Below, one piece after another: positions 34,872 to 44,601 of a DNA stretch of 64,000 bases. The DNA is taken from NCBI GenBank assembly GCA_001768565.1, contig MEOE01000023.1:159215-223214 (forward strand), read 5' to 3'. The position numbers and the translations under genes were made by a program. The notes below the pieces were generated by a model. It worked only from the letters and a program-made list of their open reading frames with translations, ran no database searches and had not been told where the DNA came from. Numbering within the stretch: position 1 is the stretch's first letter; every line of letters begins with the position of its first letter. The stretch is from Bacteroidetes bacterium GWF2_33_16 (GTDB taxonomy: Bacteria; Bacteroidota; Bacteroidia; Bacteroidales; UBA12077).

Positions 34872-37271
34872 TTAGAGTTTAACCCTTAGCCCTACAATAA
34901 AATTTCGTCCGGGAGATACAATTCCCGATGAATATGGACGGTATCGAACATCCAAAATATTTTCAATACCAAGGTTTAAAGCCAATCCGAATTTTAAATT
35001 ATAAGATGCTAAGAAATTAAGTGTAAACCACGAAGGTGAATATGGATTCCCACTTTCATCTTTAGCATAAATAGTAGGTTTATCCTGCTCACTTGGTGGC
35101 AAATCTTTATAGCTTATTTCGCCATTATAGTTAGCATAAATTGCTGCTTTCAGGTTATTTTTTGAATACGATAATCGCGTACTTCCAAACAAAGGACCTA
35201 CATGGCGCATAGTAACACCATCCTGATCTTCACCTTGAGTATAGTTGATATTTGACTCAATATTGAGGTTAAGCGGCAAATTTAATTTTAGTGTTGCATT
35301 AAATCCGTAAAGTGTTGCATTATCAGTATTTACCATAGCTAATACCTTACTCATTTCACCTTCGTATAAAATGGAATCCTGTCCATTAAAAGTAAAATCG
35401 CGACGAACAATAGCATTATTTAACCAAGTGTAAAATCCTGTAATGCTAAAAGAGGCTATATCAGTAAATTCTTTTTGAATACCCAGATCGATATTATATG
35501 CAAATTCTGGTTTCAGGTTTTCATTCGGAACAACAACATTTCCCGGTTCAGATTCAAATATTTTGCCAATATCATCTATGTTTGGAGCATGAAACCCAGA
35601 TGATATATTAACATTAAACTGCCATTTTTTTGCTGGCTTATATACAATTCCTACAGAACCATTAATTGCACTATTTTTAACAGATATTTCGCTAAACGGG
35701 AAGTTGAAAAAAGAAGTATCAACAAGGGTAGAATGTAAATTAACATAATTAAAACGTACCCCTGCAATGGTTGTAATTTTTTTGCTAAAATTCTCTTTAT
35801 AGCTTAAATAAGCTGCAAGTGTTGTGTAATTATTTATTCCATCGGGGTAACGAGTATCGGCAGGGGATTTTACGTTAGTTAAAATATCTTTCACTTGTGC
35901 GGTTGATGTTACCGAGTTATAAACAGCCTCAACGCCGTAAAAAAACTGATTATCACGTTTCAGATTTTTATCAAAATCAAGATTAAGTGAAAATGCACCA
36001 ACTTGTTCTGTACGTTCAAACAAATCATCGCTTCGAAACTTCCTGTCGTGACGGCTTTCTTCGTAATCCTGGTAAGCAAGTGTTGTTTTTAAGTCATCAA
36101 AAAATAAATTTGAATTTGAATAGTTCATATTTAAGGAATGCATCATCCATTTTTGAGGACCATAATACCAATCGCCATAACGTAGAGCACCACTTTTGTA
36201 TTCAATTAATTTGTCGTAACGGGGCACATCCGAGAGTTTTGAATAATGAAATGCATAAACAAAGTCGATATTTTCTGATGGTTTAAACCGGATCTTTTGC
36301 AAAATATTTACTTGATTGTAACCCGATTCGACCTGTTTATTTGGATTACTATTTGAAACCACTGAATCAATTCCATTAATTTGAGTTACATATTCGAAAC
36401 GCTGATATTCATCAAATTTTTTATTACCCATTTCAAGATCGCCAAAATCGCTGTAAGTAATACTTGTAAAAAAACCAAGTTTGGGAGCTCCAATATTAAA
36501 ATCAAGGTGACCGGTTTTTTCATTATTTACTGACGAGTATCTTGTTAGGGCATTTCCAGTAATTTCAATAGCACGACCTGAGGCAAGCTTTACTCTTTTT
36601 GTATGAAAATCCATAACTCCACCTAATGCATCGCTACCATAAGTAACAGAGCCCGGACCAAAAATCACCTCACTATTTTCTATTGAATTAGCATCGAGCG
36701 ATAACACATTTTGCAGGTTTCCCTCGCGATAAATTGCATTATTCATTCTAACACCGTCAACAACCAGTAATATTTTGTTTGTTGAGAATCCACGAATCAT
36801 TGGGCTACCACCGCCAAGCTGACTTTTTTGAACGAATACTTCATTCGTTTTTGCTAATAAATCTGCCGATGTTTGAGGATTATCAAATTCTATTTCCTTT
36901 TGAGAAATAACAGATATTTTATTGGGTACTTCTTTTCTATCCTGCTCCCACCGATAAGCAGATATAACAAACTCCTCCAGTTCAACAATTTTTTTCTCTA
37001 CATAAATAACAAGTTTTTGTTCGAGTAGTTGTTTTTTTGTGTATTTAAAACTCTCATAAGAAGGATGTTGAAAATAGATTGTCTCGTCATCCGAGAAGGC
37101 ATCGATAGCAACATGACCCTTGCTATCTGTTAATGCCGAAACATTCCTAAGTTTATTATAAATAGCCATATCTGCAACCGATTCGTGTGTTTCTGCATCT
37201 AATACCAATAGTGTTTGAGCAGACAAACTAAAACCTATTAAGAACAAACTGAAAGTAAGTAGAATTCTCAT
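34872..37271 (-). CDS. TonB-dependent outer-membrane receptor (possibly heme/hemoprotein type)
   Basis: 799 residues. A signal peptide ends at SLSAQ. A carboxypeptidase-like regulatory domain comes next (LLVLDAETHESVADMAIYNK), then the plug domain (ISQKEIEFDNPQTSADLLAK, GGGSPMIRGFSTNKILLVVDGVRMNN, GPGSVTYGSDALGGVMDF) and a long beta-barrel ending GRNFIVGLRVKL with a terminal aromatic/hydrophobic pattern. The barrel segment DVPRYDKLIEYKSG with YGDWYYGPQKW recalls heme or hemoglobin receptors, but substrate prediction from this is weak. Active uptake requires TonB-ExbBD, encoded elsewhere. Confidence 0.9.
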   Translation of the reverse strand: MRILLTFSLFLIGFSLSAQTLLVLDAETHESVADMAIYNKLRNVSALTDSKGHVAIDAFSDDETIYFQHPSYESFKYTKKQLLEQKLVIYVEKKIVELEEFVISAYRWEQDRKEVPNKISVISQKEIEFDNPQTSADLLAKTNEVFVQKSQLGGGSPMIRGFSTNKILLVVDGVRMNNAIYREGNLQNVLSLDANSIENSEVIFGPGSVTYGSDALGGVMDFHTKRVKLASGRAIEITGNALTRYSSVNNEKTGHLDFNIGAPKLGFFTSITYSDFGDLEMGNKKFDEYQRFEYVTQINGIDSVVSNSNPNKQVESGYNQVNILQKIRFKPSENIDFVYAFHYSKLSDVPRYDKLIEYKSGALRYGDWYYGPQKWMMHSLNMNYSNSNLFFDDLKTTLAYQDYEESRHDRKFRSDDLFERTEQVGAFSLNLDFDKNLKRDNQFFYGVEAVYNSVTSTAQVKDILTNVKSPADTRYPDGINNYTTLAAYLSYKENFSKKITTIAGVRFNYVNLHSTLVDTSFFNFPFSEISVKNSAINGSVGIVYKPAKKWQFNVNISSGFHAPNIDDIGKIFESEPGNVVVPNENLKPEFAYNIDLGIQKEFTDIASFSITGFYTWLNNAIVRRDFTFNGQDSILYEGEMSKVLAMVNTDNATLYGFNATLKLNLPLNLNIESNINYTQGEDQDGVTMRHVGPLFGSTRLSYSKNNLKAAIYANYNGEISYKDLPPSEQDKPTIYAKDESGNPYSPSWFTLNFLASYNLKFGLALNLGIENILDVRYRPYSSGIVSPGRNFIVGLRVKL

Positions 37272-37297
37272 TACACGAAATATTTAGGAGTATTTAA

Positions 37298-37305
37298 CAA
37301 ATTTA
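37298..37305 (-). promoter_or_regulatory. Putative -7 box of the TonB-receptor gene
   Basis: Read on the minus strand, TAAATTTG matches TAnnTTTG, 26 nt upstream of the receptor ATG (37271). No iron-box-like palindrome is seen around it. Confidence 0.4.
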
Positions 37306-37372
37306 TAATATAGATTTTAAAATGTGTAATAGGTTTAATAGTAAATCAATTTTACTTCTGCAATTAATTTAA

Positions 37373-37380
37373 TAAATTTG
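37373..37380 (+). promoter_or_regulatory. Putative -7 box of the 37408 gene
   Basis: TAAATTTG matches TAnnTTTG, 27 nt before the ATG at 37408. The -33 region is not convincing. Confidence 0.4.
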
Positions 37381-37407
37381 ATCGGTATCAAAATATAAAA
37401 GAAGTTC

Positions 37408-40173
37408 ATGTTTAGAAAAGTTGCAGTTATAATTCTCGTATTGGCAATTATTGCATCATTGGTTGTTGGATATATATACATTAAAAACCAACGAATGCCT
37501 AATTTTGATGCTATTCAGGCAGTACCAATCGAAGCAGCCATAATAATTAAAAGTCAGGATGTAATAAATAAATTAACTCAACTTCGAACAACTAACGAAA
37601 TATGGACAGAACTTCTTCAATTGCCTGCGTTCAATAAATTTGATTCAGATATTTTATTTATAAATGATTTTGCAAACCATTATCCTACAATATTTGACGC
37701 ATTAAATAACAGAGAAATACTGGTATCGTTGCATAAGTTAGGTTCAAACCGAGTTGGAAGCCTGTTTATTGTTCCGTTGATTAGTAATAGAGAAAAGAAA
37801 GTTTTGTTAGACATTTTTGTTGAAAAAGTAGGTCTTACACAGCAAATACAAAAAATAAATTTTGAAAACAATGTTATTTACCAATTAAAAACCGGGTCAA
37901 TACTCAAAGACGAGTTATCCTTCTCTTTTGTTAAAGGGCTTTTACTTGTAAGCCGATCGTCAATTCTGCTAGAAAATGCAATTCGCCAGACAGAAATGTC
38001 AGAATCGTTAAAAAACGACCCTGGTTATTTGAAGGTTGCTAAAACCGAAGGCAAAAATGTTGATGCCAATGTTTATATTAATTTTAATCATTTACCCGGG
38101 TTAATCTCTGTCGGATTAAATGAAGAAAACAAGACCCGAATTAGCGATTTTAATTACCTGGGCGACTGGGCAGAGCTTGATTTAAGTATTAAAGTAGATG
38201 CTGTTTTATTAAACGGATTTACTTTTAGCAACGCACTTTTAAATAATTATTTAAATATCTTTCTTCAGCAACAGCCCGTAGAACATAAGATGAATAGCAT
38301 TTTGCCATCAAATACATCCGTATTCTTATCATTTGGGATTAGTAATATTGAAAAGTATCTTGATAGCTATAGAAAGTATATTGAAAAATTGGGGAAACAA
38401 AACTCCGATAAAATGCTAATTGATCAATTCAAAAATAAATATGACATAAACCTTGAAAAAGATTTCTTGGGTTTACTCGATCAGGAAATTGGTTTAGTTA
38501 TTACTGATATTACTGATTCGAATAACTTACAAAACTCATTTATTGTAATGCAGGTTAAGGGCAAAAGTATTGCCGAAAATGCTCTGGAGTCGATGTTGGC
38601 AAAAATTGCAGATGCTGAAAATAAAAAGAAATCAGATTATATTAAGGAGAAAAGAATTGATAAAGAAACACTGTATACTATTTACTTATTCCCGGCTCAG
38701 GATATTTTTGAAGCCTTTTTCGGAGGAATTTTTTCAAATTTAGATCATCAATATTGCACTTTTGTAGATAATTATCTGGTTTTTAGCAATTCCGAAGATG
38801 CATTGCTTAAGTTTATTCATGCCAACATACTTAAAAAAACACTCGGATTTGACATTAAGTTTTCTCAATTTACAGAGTTTTTATCATCACGTTCGAATTT
38901 CTATTTTTATTGCAATACATTGCGATCGCCAAAGTTTATATCAGGGTTTTTAAATGATAGTTTAAAAAAGAATTTTAATGAACATGCAGAGAATTTTAAA
39001 AAATTTCAGGCTTTTGCTGTTCAATTTAGTCGCAGTAACGAAATGATTTACAACAACCTGTTTCTAAAATATATTCCTGATATTAAAGCTGAGGCTATTA
39101 CTGTTTGGGAAAGTCGGTTGGATACTATTATTGACTTTAAACCTTGCCTGGTAACAAATCATTATTCAAAAGAAAACGAAGTATTTGTACAAGATAAAAA
39201 TCATAAAATCTACCTTATAAATAAAGTTGGAAGAGTACTGTGGAAAATTCAACTAAATGAAAAAATAACCAGCAATATTTACCAAATAGATTATTACAAG
39301 AATGGTAAGCTACAGATACTATTCAGCACCGAAAATCAGATTCATTTGATCGACCGAAATGGTAATTATGTTGAACGTTATCCAACAAAATTAAGATCGC
39401 CGTCAACTGCAGGGCTAGCTGTTTTCGATTATGAAAAAAACCGTGATTATAGGTTATTAATACCATGCAAAAATAAGAATATTTATGCTTATGATATATA
39501 TGGTAGCCTCATAAATGGCTGGGAGTTTCAGCAATCAGACAAACTAATTACTACGCCCATAGAGCATTTTAGAATTAATACCAACGATTATTTGGTATTT
39601 GCCGATAGTTATAGAATATATATTTTAAACCGCAAAGGAGAAGAGAGAATTAAAATAAAAAATCAATTTATAAAATCATCAAATAATACGTTTAATCTTG
39701 AGTTGGAAAGCCCCAAACCAAGACTAGTAACTACAGATACATCGGGCACTGTAAAAATGATTTACTTTGATGGTAAAGTTGAAGAAACCACATTAAGAAA
39801 ATTCTCTGGAAATCATTATTTTGATTTCCAAGACATTGACGCTGATGGAACAAAGGATTTTATTTTTGTTGATGATAAATCACTTGAAGTGTATAAACAA
39901 AACGGCACATTAATTTTTAGCTATTTGTTCAATGAAACAATAATTGATTCGCCATTATATTTTTATTTTTCATATGATGATAGAAAAATTGGAGTAGTTT
40001 CCAGAACATCAAACCAGATATTTTTGTTTAATAATGACGGTAGTTTATATAATGGGTTCCCATTGAAAGGAAATACGAAATTTACAATTGGATTTTTTGA
40101 AAGTGGCAGTGCAAGTTTTAACTTAATTGTTGGAAATAATTATAACCTATTATATAATTATTCCGTAAATTAG
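37408..40173 (+). CDS. Membrane-anchored DUF3352-like protein with C-terminal beta-propeller
   Basis: 921 residues with one N-terminal transmembrane helix (about 5-26) and a large extracytoplasmic part. Residues 40-560 resemble DUF3352-type proteins (PIEAAIIIKSQDV at the start; ILPSNTSVFLSFGISNIEKYL and VFSNSEDALLKFI later). From about 570 to the end there are PQQ/FG-GAP-like blades (VFVQDKNHKIYLINKVGRVLW, IHLIDRNGNYVERYP, IYAYDIYGSLINGW, DIDADGTKDFIFVDD). No catalytic motif is seen. It probably serves as a scaffold or sensor in the envelope. Leads a run of three same-strand envelope genes. Confidence 0.6.
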   Translation: MFRKVAVIILVLAIIASLVVGYIYIKNQRMPNFDAIQAVPIEAAIIIKSQDVINKLTQLRTTNEIWTELLQLPAFNKFDSDILFINDFANHYPTIFDALNNREILVSLHKLGSNRVGSLFIVPLISNREKKVLLDIFVEKVGLTQQIQKINFENNVIYQLKTGSILKDELSFSFVKGLLLVSRSSILLENAIRQTEMSESLKNDPGYLKVAKTEGKNVDANVYINFNHLPGLISVGLNEENKTRISDFNYLGDWAELDLSIKVDAVLLNGFTFSNALLNNYLNIFLQQQPVEHKMNSILPSNTSVFLSFGISNIEKYLDSYRKYIEKLGKQNSDKMLIDQFKNKYDINLEKDFLGLLDQEIGLVITDITDSNNLQNSFIVMQVKGKSIAENALESMLAKIADAENKKKSDYIKEKRIDKETLYTIYLFPAQDIFEAFFGGIFSNLDHQYCTFVDNYLVFSNSEDALLKFIHANILKKTLGFDIKFSQFTEFLSSRSNFYFYCNTLRSPKFISGFLNDSLKKNFNEHAENFKKFQAFAVQFSRSNEMIYNNLFLKYIPDIKAEAITVWESRLDTIIDFKPCLVTNHYSKENEVFVQDKNHKIYLINKVGRVLWKIQLNEKITSNIYQIDYYKNGKLQILFSTENQIHLIDRNGNYVERYPTKLRSPSTAGLAVFDYEKNRDYRLLIPCKNKNIYAYDIYGSLINGWEFQQSDKLITTPIEHFRINTNDYLVFADSYRIYILNRKGEERIKIKNQFIKSSNNTFNLELESPKPRLVTTDTSGTVKMIYFDGKVEETTLRKFSGNHYFDFQDIDADGTKDFIFVDDKSLEVYKQNGTLIFSYLFNETIIDSPLYFYFSYDDRKIGVVSRTSNQIFLFNNDGSLYNGFPLKGNTKFTIGFFESGSASFNLIVGNNYNLLYNYSVN

Positions 40174-40204
40174 ATAGCATTTAATGAATTAATAAACGCA
40201 AATT

Positions 40205-41854
40205 ATGAATCGACTCAAGTATTTAAGACTAATAAAGGGATTGGCAATTATTTTAATTGCATTTCTATTTACTCGCTGTATGCACGACGAATTTCAGCTC
40301 GACAAGTTAAATACTGATGTCGAAGTTGAATTTGGATTTTTTGCTCCAGTAGCATATGGAACATTAACAATAAGCGATTTGGTACAAGATATTGATAGTG
40401 CTGTAACTATAAATACCTATGAAGATGGGTTGCTTTATCTTTCTTTTTCCGATTCATTGTTTGCATATTCTTCAGAAGCAATCCTTGAAGTACCTGATCA
40501 GGATTTTTTCGAGTATTTTATTGAATCTGAATTCTTCTTTCCTCCCCTTTGGGATACAGTAAGTATAGAAAAGAGTGAAAACTTCCCATTCTCATTTAGT
40601 AGAAACGAAAAGATTGACAGCATAAAGCTGGATGCAGGAGATATGATTTTTAATATCAACTCAGAATTTCGTCATACAGGCAAAATCATTATTTCATGTC
40701 CAACGATTCGAAAAGATGGACATTTCTTCTCTGATACAATTATTGTAGATGATCCAAGCGGAACTTTTACAACCAATAATACATTCCCATTAGATGGATA
40801 TACAATCATATTAAATGACTCTGTAGGAAGCGATTCATCGTTTTTACCTGTCGACTTCCTTGTTGAGCTTTACCGCGAAGGTCTCAACACAATTAATCCA
40901 GGCGATCAAATAGAAATTGTTGCAACCATTGCCAATCTCGATTTCGATGCTGTTTTTGGATATATTGGCGATTACGAGATTATGGGAGATGCAAGCTCAA
41001 TTGAATTAGATTTATTCGATTCGGAAATGTTCGATGGAACAATCCGATTTGCCGATCCTCAAATAAACTTTAATATTAGAAACTCTTTTGGCGTACCTGT
41101 TGAAGCAAATATTGAACGATTTGTTTCTTATAACTCAGATGGTGATTCCTTGCAATTAATTATGGATGCAACAGTTAATCCTTATCAATTCGAGTTTCCT
41201 ACCTTAGCTGAATATGGAGAAACAAAAAGCTTTACCTGGGCATTAAATGCATCGAATACAAACTTACCAGACTTTATGGCTTTTCTGCCATCCAGCATCG
41301 AATACAAAATAGCGGCAGCATCTAACCCAGATGGACCCGGTGCTGCATACAACTTTGTATCGGATGACAGTAAATTAGATATTGATATAGAATTTATTCT
41401 GCCCATTTGGTTTAGAGCAGATTTTGCACTTATGGATACTATTGAACTAGACTTGGCTGATATAGGTAAAGATGCAGACATGATAAAGCAGGGCAATATT
41501 TTACTTACAGCAAACAACGGAACACCCATTGATCTTGAGCTACAGGTTTATTTTGTTGATTCTCTTTATGCGCCAGTTGATACTTTGTTTGGTGCAGGAC
41601 AACAACCACTCATTGCTGCTGGCATTTTGGATATCAATAATATAGTACAATATCCGGGAACAAAAACTTCGCTCGTACAATACACAAGTGAAGAAATTAA
41701 GAATCTGGAAACTGTTAGATATGCAATAATAAAAGCGGGTTTAAAAACTCCACAATATGACTCTGACGTGAATGTAAAATTCTTTGATTACTATACATTC
41801 GATTTTAAAATAAGTGTTGATGTTGATTTTAAAATTAATTCAAAAGACCTATAA
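40205..41854 (+). CDS. Large beta-rich lipoprotein, unknown function
   Basis: 549 residues. The N terminus is a lipoprotein signal, with a hydrophobic run ending LFTRC (Cys25). The mature protein is acidic and beta-rich without recognised catalytic motifs (DLVQDIDSAVTINTYEDGL, then repeated sandwich-like segments). It is 31 nt after the propeller protein and 12 nt before the DUF5723 gene, so a three-gene operon is likely. I do not recognise the family with certainty; surface lipoproteins of this shape are common in Bacteroidota. Confidence 0.6.
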   Translation: MNRLKYLRLIKGLAIILIAFLFTRCMHDEFQLDKLNTDVEVEFGFFAPVAYGTLTISDLVQDIDSAVTINTYEDGLLYLSFSDSLFAYSSEAILEVPDQDFFEYFIESEFFFPPLWDTVSIEKSENFPFSFSRNEKIDSIKLDAGDMIFNINSEFRHTGKIIISCPTIRKDGHFFSDTIIVDDPSGTFTTNNTFPLDGYTIILNDSVGSDSSFLPVDFLVELYREGLNTINPGDQIEIVATIANLDFDAVFGYIGDYEIMGDASSIELDLFDSEMFDGTIRFADPQINFNIRNSFGVPVEANIERFVSYNSDGDSLQLIMDATVNPYQFEFPTLAEYGETKSFTWALNASNTNLPDFMAFLPSSIEYKIAAASNPDGPGAAYNFVSDDSKLDIDIEFILPIWFRADFALMDTIELDLADIGKDADMIKQGNILLTANNGTPIDLELQVYFVDSLYAPVDTLFGAGQQPLIAAGILDINNIVQYPGTKTSLVQYTSEEIKNLETVRYAIIKAGLKTPQYDSDVNVKFFDYYTFDFKISVDVDFKINSKDL

Positions 41855-41866
41855 AGATTTAAAGCC

Positions 41867-43315
41867 ATGAGAATCAATAAGAATATATATATTGCTAGCT
41901 TACTGGTTTTAAACCTTGGTTTATTTACCACGCTAAAAGCACAAGACAGCCAAACCCTTTATTATATAAACAGGGTTCCACAATCCAGCTTTATGAATCC
42001 TGCGATTCAACCAACTTGTAATTTCTTTCTTGGATTACCTGTTGTTTCATCCATTCAGATGGGTGTAGGGAATAATGCATTCAGTCTGACTGATATTGTA
42101 AAGAAACACCCTACGAATGATTCGCTCATCCTATTTTTGCACCCCGATGCTAATTATGATAAGGCTGATTTTATTGCAAAACTAGATGATAACAATATGT
42201 TTTTTGAAGATTTCCAAACCGATTTGTTATCGTTTGGATTCAGAGTTAAAAAGATGTATTTTACTTTTAACTTATCGGAAAAGCTAAATGCCTCGTTTAA
42301 TTATCCTAAAGACCTTATGGTTTTAGCTCTTTATGGTAACGAAAAATTCTTCAATCAAACTGCTGATTTTAGTACCATGGGAGTAAATTTGCTCTCGTGG
42401 CGCGAGTATGGCCTGGGAATTTCCAGGCAATTCGGAAAAGACTTAACTATTGGTATTCGCGGAAAAGTACTGTTTGGACATGTTGCAGCCAATACAGAAA
42501 ATAAATCAATGGGATTTTACTCCTCACGTGATTCGATTTATATTAATGCCAATACTGTAGTTAATACCTCAATTCCACTTGAAGCAAAAACTACACCCGA
42601 AGGGGAGTTTGATGGGTTTGATGAATCTGGCCTTGATAATATTGATCCAATTGATTATGCACTACAACATAATAATATGGGCTTAGGTGTTGATCTGGGT
42701 GTATATTATAAGCCATTTAATAACCTTGCATTATCGCTAAGTATTATTGATTTGGGATATATTAAATGGGATACAGATGTTACAAACCTTGAACTAAAGG
42801 GTGATTTTACATTTAAAGGAGTAGATTTAGGAGAGCAAGTTATAAATGATAGTATAGGTGATCCATTTGATTTAATTATTGATTCACTTGAAAACAGTTT
42901 CACTATTTCAAACAATGCTACAAGCTTTACTACTGGATTAGGAACCAAGGTTTATTTTGGAGCATCCTGGTTGGTTTCGAAAAAATTCGATCTAAGTTTC
43001 TTGTATCGTGGGTACTATTTAAATGATCATTTAAATAATGCTTATACTTTTTCGGCCAATGCCCGACCCGTAAGATGGATTTCAACAACCATTAGTTATT
43101 CTATTATGAATGGCTCATATAATAATATTGGTCTTGGCTTGGTGCTTGGAGGAGCTCCATTACAGCTTTATGTTATTGCAGATAATGCATCAGCCGCACT
43201 TTGGGGACATGAAACCACCTCGGTTAATTTTAGAGTTGGTTTAAATATTGCATTTGGTTGCCGACAAAAAACCAAAGCAGCAGATAAACCATTGCTGAGA
43301 ACAGGACTTTTTTAG
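41867..43315 (+). CDS. DUF5723-family outer-membrane beta-barrel protein
   Basis: 482 residues. A signal peptide ends at LKAQ; QTLYYINRVPQSSFMNPAIQPTC fits the N-terminal motif of DUF5723, an outer-membrane family related in shape to PorP/FadL barrels. The rest alternates short beta strands and the protein ends with a Cys/Lys tail after NFRVGLNIAFG. Function is unknown. A strong terminator follows 33 nt after the stop. Confidence 0.72.
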   Translation: MRINKNIYIASLLVLNLGLFTTLKAQDSQTLYYINRVPQSSFMNPAIQPTCNFFLGLPVVSSIQMGVGNNAFSLTDIVKKHPTNDSLILFLHPDANYDKADFIAKLDDNNMFFEDFQTDLLSFGFRVKKMYFTFNLSEKLNASFNYPKDLMVLALYGNEKFFNQTADFSTMGVNLLSWREYGLGISRQFGKDLTIGIRGKVLFGHVAANTENKSMGFYSSRDSIYINANTVVNTSIPLEAKTTPEGEFDGFDESGLDNIDPIDYALQHNNMGLGVDLGVYYKPFNNLALSLSIIDLGYIKWDTDVTNLELKGDFTFKGVDLGEQVINDSIGDPFDLIIDSLENSFTISNNATSFTTGLGTKVYFGASWLVSKKFDLSFLYRGYYLNDHLNNAYTFSANARPVRWISTTISYSIMNGSYNNIGLGLVLGGAPLQLYVIADNASAALWGHETTSVNFRVGLNIAFGCRQKTKAADKPLLRTGLF

Positions 43316-43348
43316 TAACCAAAGAAAACTTTATAAGAAATATCATTT

Positions 43349-43378
43349 AGAGCCTGAACTAACAGGCTCTTTTTTTTA
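43349..43378 (+). terminator. Terminator after the DUF5723 gene
   Basis: AGAGCCTG (43349-43356) and CAGGCTCT (43363-43370) pair perfectly across a 6-nt loop and run directly into eight or nine T. Confidence 0.9.
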
Positions 43379-43562
43379 ACACAGGTTCCTTCAAAAAACA
43401 ATATTTTTTTTATTAAAAAGGTCTTCAATATTTCTGTATTTATAAAATATTATCTTTACGCCCAATTAAACCAACACATTGAGTAACTAACGTTTTTTCG
43501 TTATTAACCATTATGTATAAGGCATTTGTTGACTTTATAAATTACATTTTAAACAATATCCA

Positions 43563-44273
43563 ATGAGAAAAATTCTATTGTTCCTAATAATACTATTAAT
43601 CACTTCGGGTGCCTTTTCCCAGAATAAAAAAGACTTTGTTTATCTTAAAAACGGATCCGTTATTATTGGAACAATAATTCAAGAAGTTCAATACGATCAA
43701 ATAATAATAAGAACAGACGAAGGGTATTTATTATCATTTAAATATGCAGAAATAGAGAAAGTTTTACAAACAGAAGATATAAATCTGGATCAGTACGGAG
43801 GAAATTTCTCTTATGGTGTTGCTTTAGGGGGAGCAGGAGTAATTGGTGTTCCTATTAGATTGCATCTTAGTACCAAAAGTGCATTTGAGATTGGTGCTTA
43901 TTACAGACCAGCTTTTGTAAAAATAACAGAAGAAGATTGGTATGATACCTATACAGATTCATATTACTTGCATTCATGTGTAATTTTTGGAGGATGGAAT
44001 TTCTATCTGGGCAAATATTTTAAAATCAAAAAGCAAAAGATAAAATTAAATGGTATTGCAATTAAAGGAGGTTTCGGTTTTGGGGATTATTCTACTTATC
44101 TGCTTACTACCGGATGGATACATGAAAGTTTTAAAAAAAGAAATACAAACCATTCATTTAGTTTGGAATTAGGACCAGGATTAGTTTTTACCGATAATTA
44201 TTCAATTGACAACAATATTAGTACTGCCTCAGTTGCAATTTATTGGAAAGCTCAATGGAATTGGCATAATTAA
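43563..44273 (+). CDS. Small secreted outer-membrane beta-barrel-like protein
   Basis: 236 residues. A signal peptide ends at AFSQ. The mature protein begins with DFVYLKNGSVIIGTIIQEV, a short beta domain frequent in Bacteroidota, then a predicted 8-strand-like barrel with glycine-rich hairpins (YGVALGGAGVIGVPIRLHL, FSLELGPGLVF). No specific family is recognised. It is monocistronic: a terminator lies upstream and a 328-nt intergenic region downstream. A possible -7-like TATCTTTA is at 43451-43458, which would imply a 5' leader of about 100 nt. Confidence 0.6.
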   Translation: MRKILLFLIILLITSGAFSQNKKDFVYLKNGSVIIGTIIQEVQYDQIIIRTDEGYLLSFKYAEIEKVLQTEDINLDQYGGNFSYGVALGGAGVIGVPIRLHLSTKSAFEIGAYYRPAFVKITEEDWYDTYTDSYYLHSCVIFGGWNFYLGKYFKIKKQKIKLNGIAIKGGFGFGDYSTYLLTTGWIHESFKKRNTNHSFSLELGPGLVFTDNYSIDNNISTASVAIYWKAQWNWHN

Positions 44274-44311
44274 TTCATTTTGTAAGATCATCCGAGCAAC
44301 AATGCCACCTG

Positions 44312-44454
44312 TTTTTTCGACCAATTTTAATAATCGGTCTGTAAAATCCTGATTAAACTGGCAAATATGTAGCTTTATAAATATCTGTATATTAATTTAT
44401 TGATTGATTATAAGTTTCTTTGAGCTTTCGTGTAACAAAAAATGGTCGAAAAAA
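44312..44454. repeat. 143-bp stretch bounded by a 17-bp inverted repeat (gap 44274-44601)
   Basis: This is the notable content of the gene-free gap 44274-44601. TTTTTTCGACCAATTTT (44312-44328) recurs in reverse complement at 44438-44454 with one mismatch. The interior is AT-rich without an open frame. It could be a small non-autonomous mobile element or a long-range hairpin. No target-site duplication was identified. The rest of the gap shows only a weak TATCTTTA -7-like box at 44480-44487 before the FadL-type gene. Confidence 0.45.
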
Positions 44455-44601
44455 TTTTCTTTTTATTCAACATAAAATTTATCTTTAATCCTTTAAATCA
44501 TTGAAATCTCATTTTAGAGGATATGAAATATTCCTAATTTTTAGATTTTAAGATTGAGAAGAGATTTTTTATTTAAATAGTAACCTAATAAAATTCTACA
44601 C

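Noticed and set aside
43484..43506. Short hairpin with a six-T loop in the 43563 gene leader as a riboswitch
   Set aside because: Only an 8-bp stem with a bulge; no conserved riboswitch core is visible.
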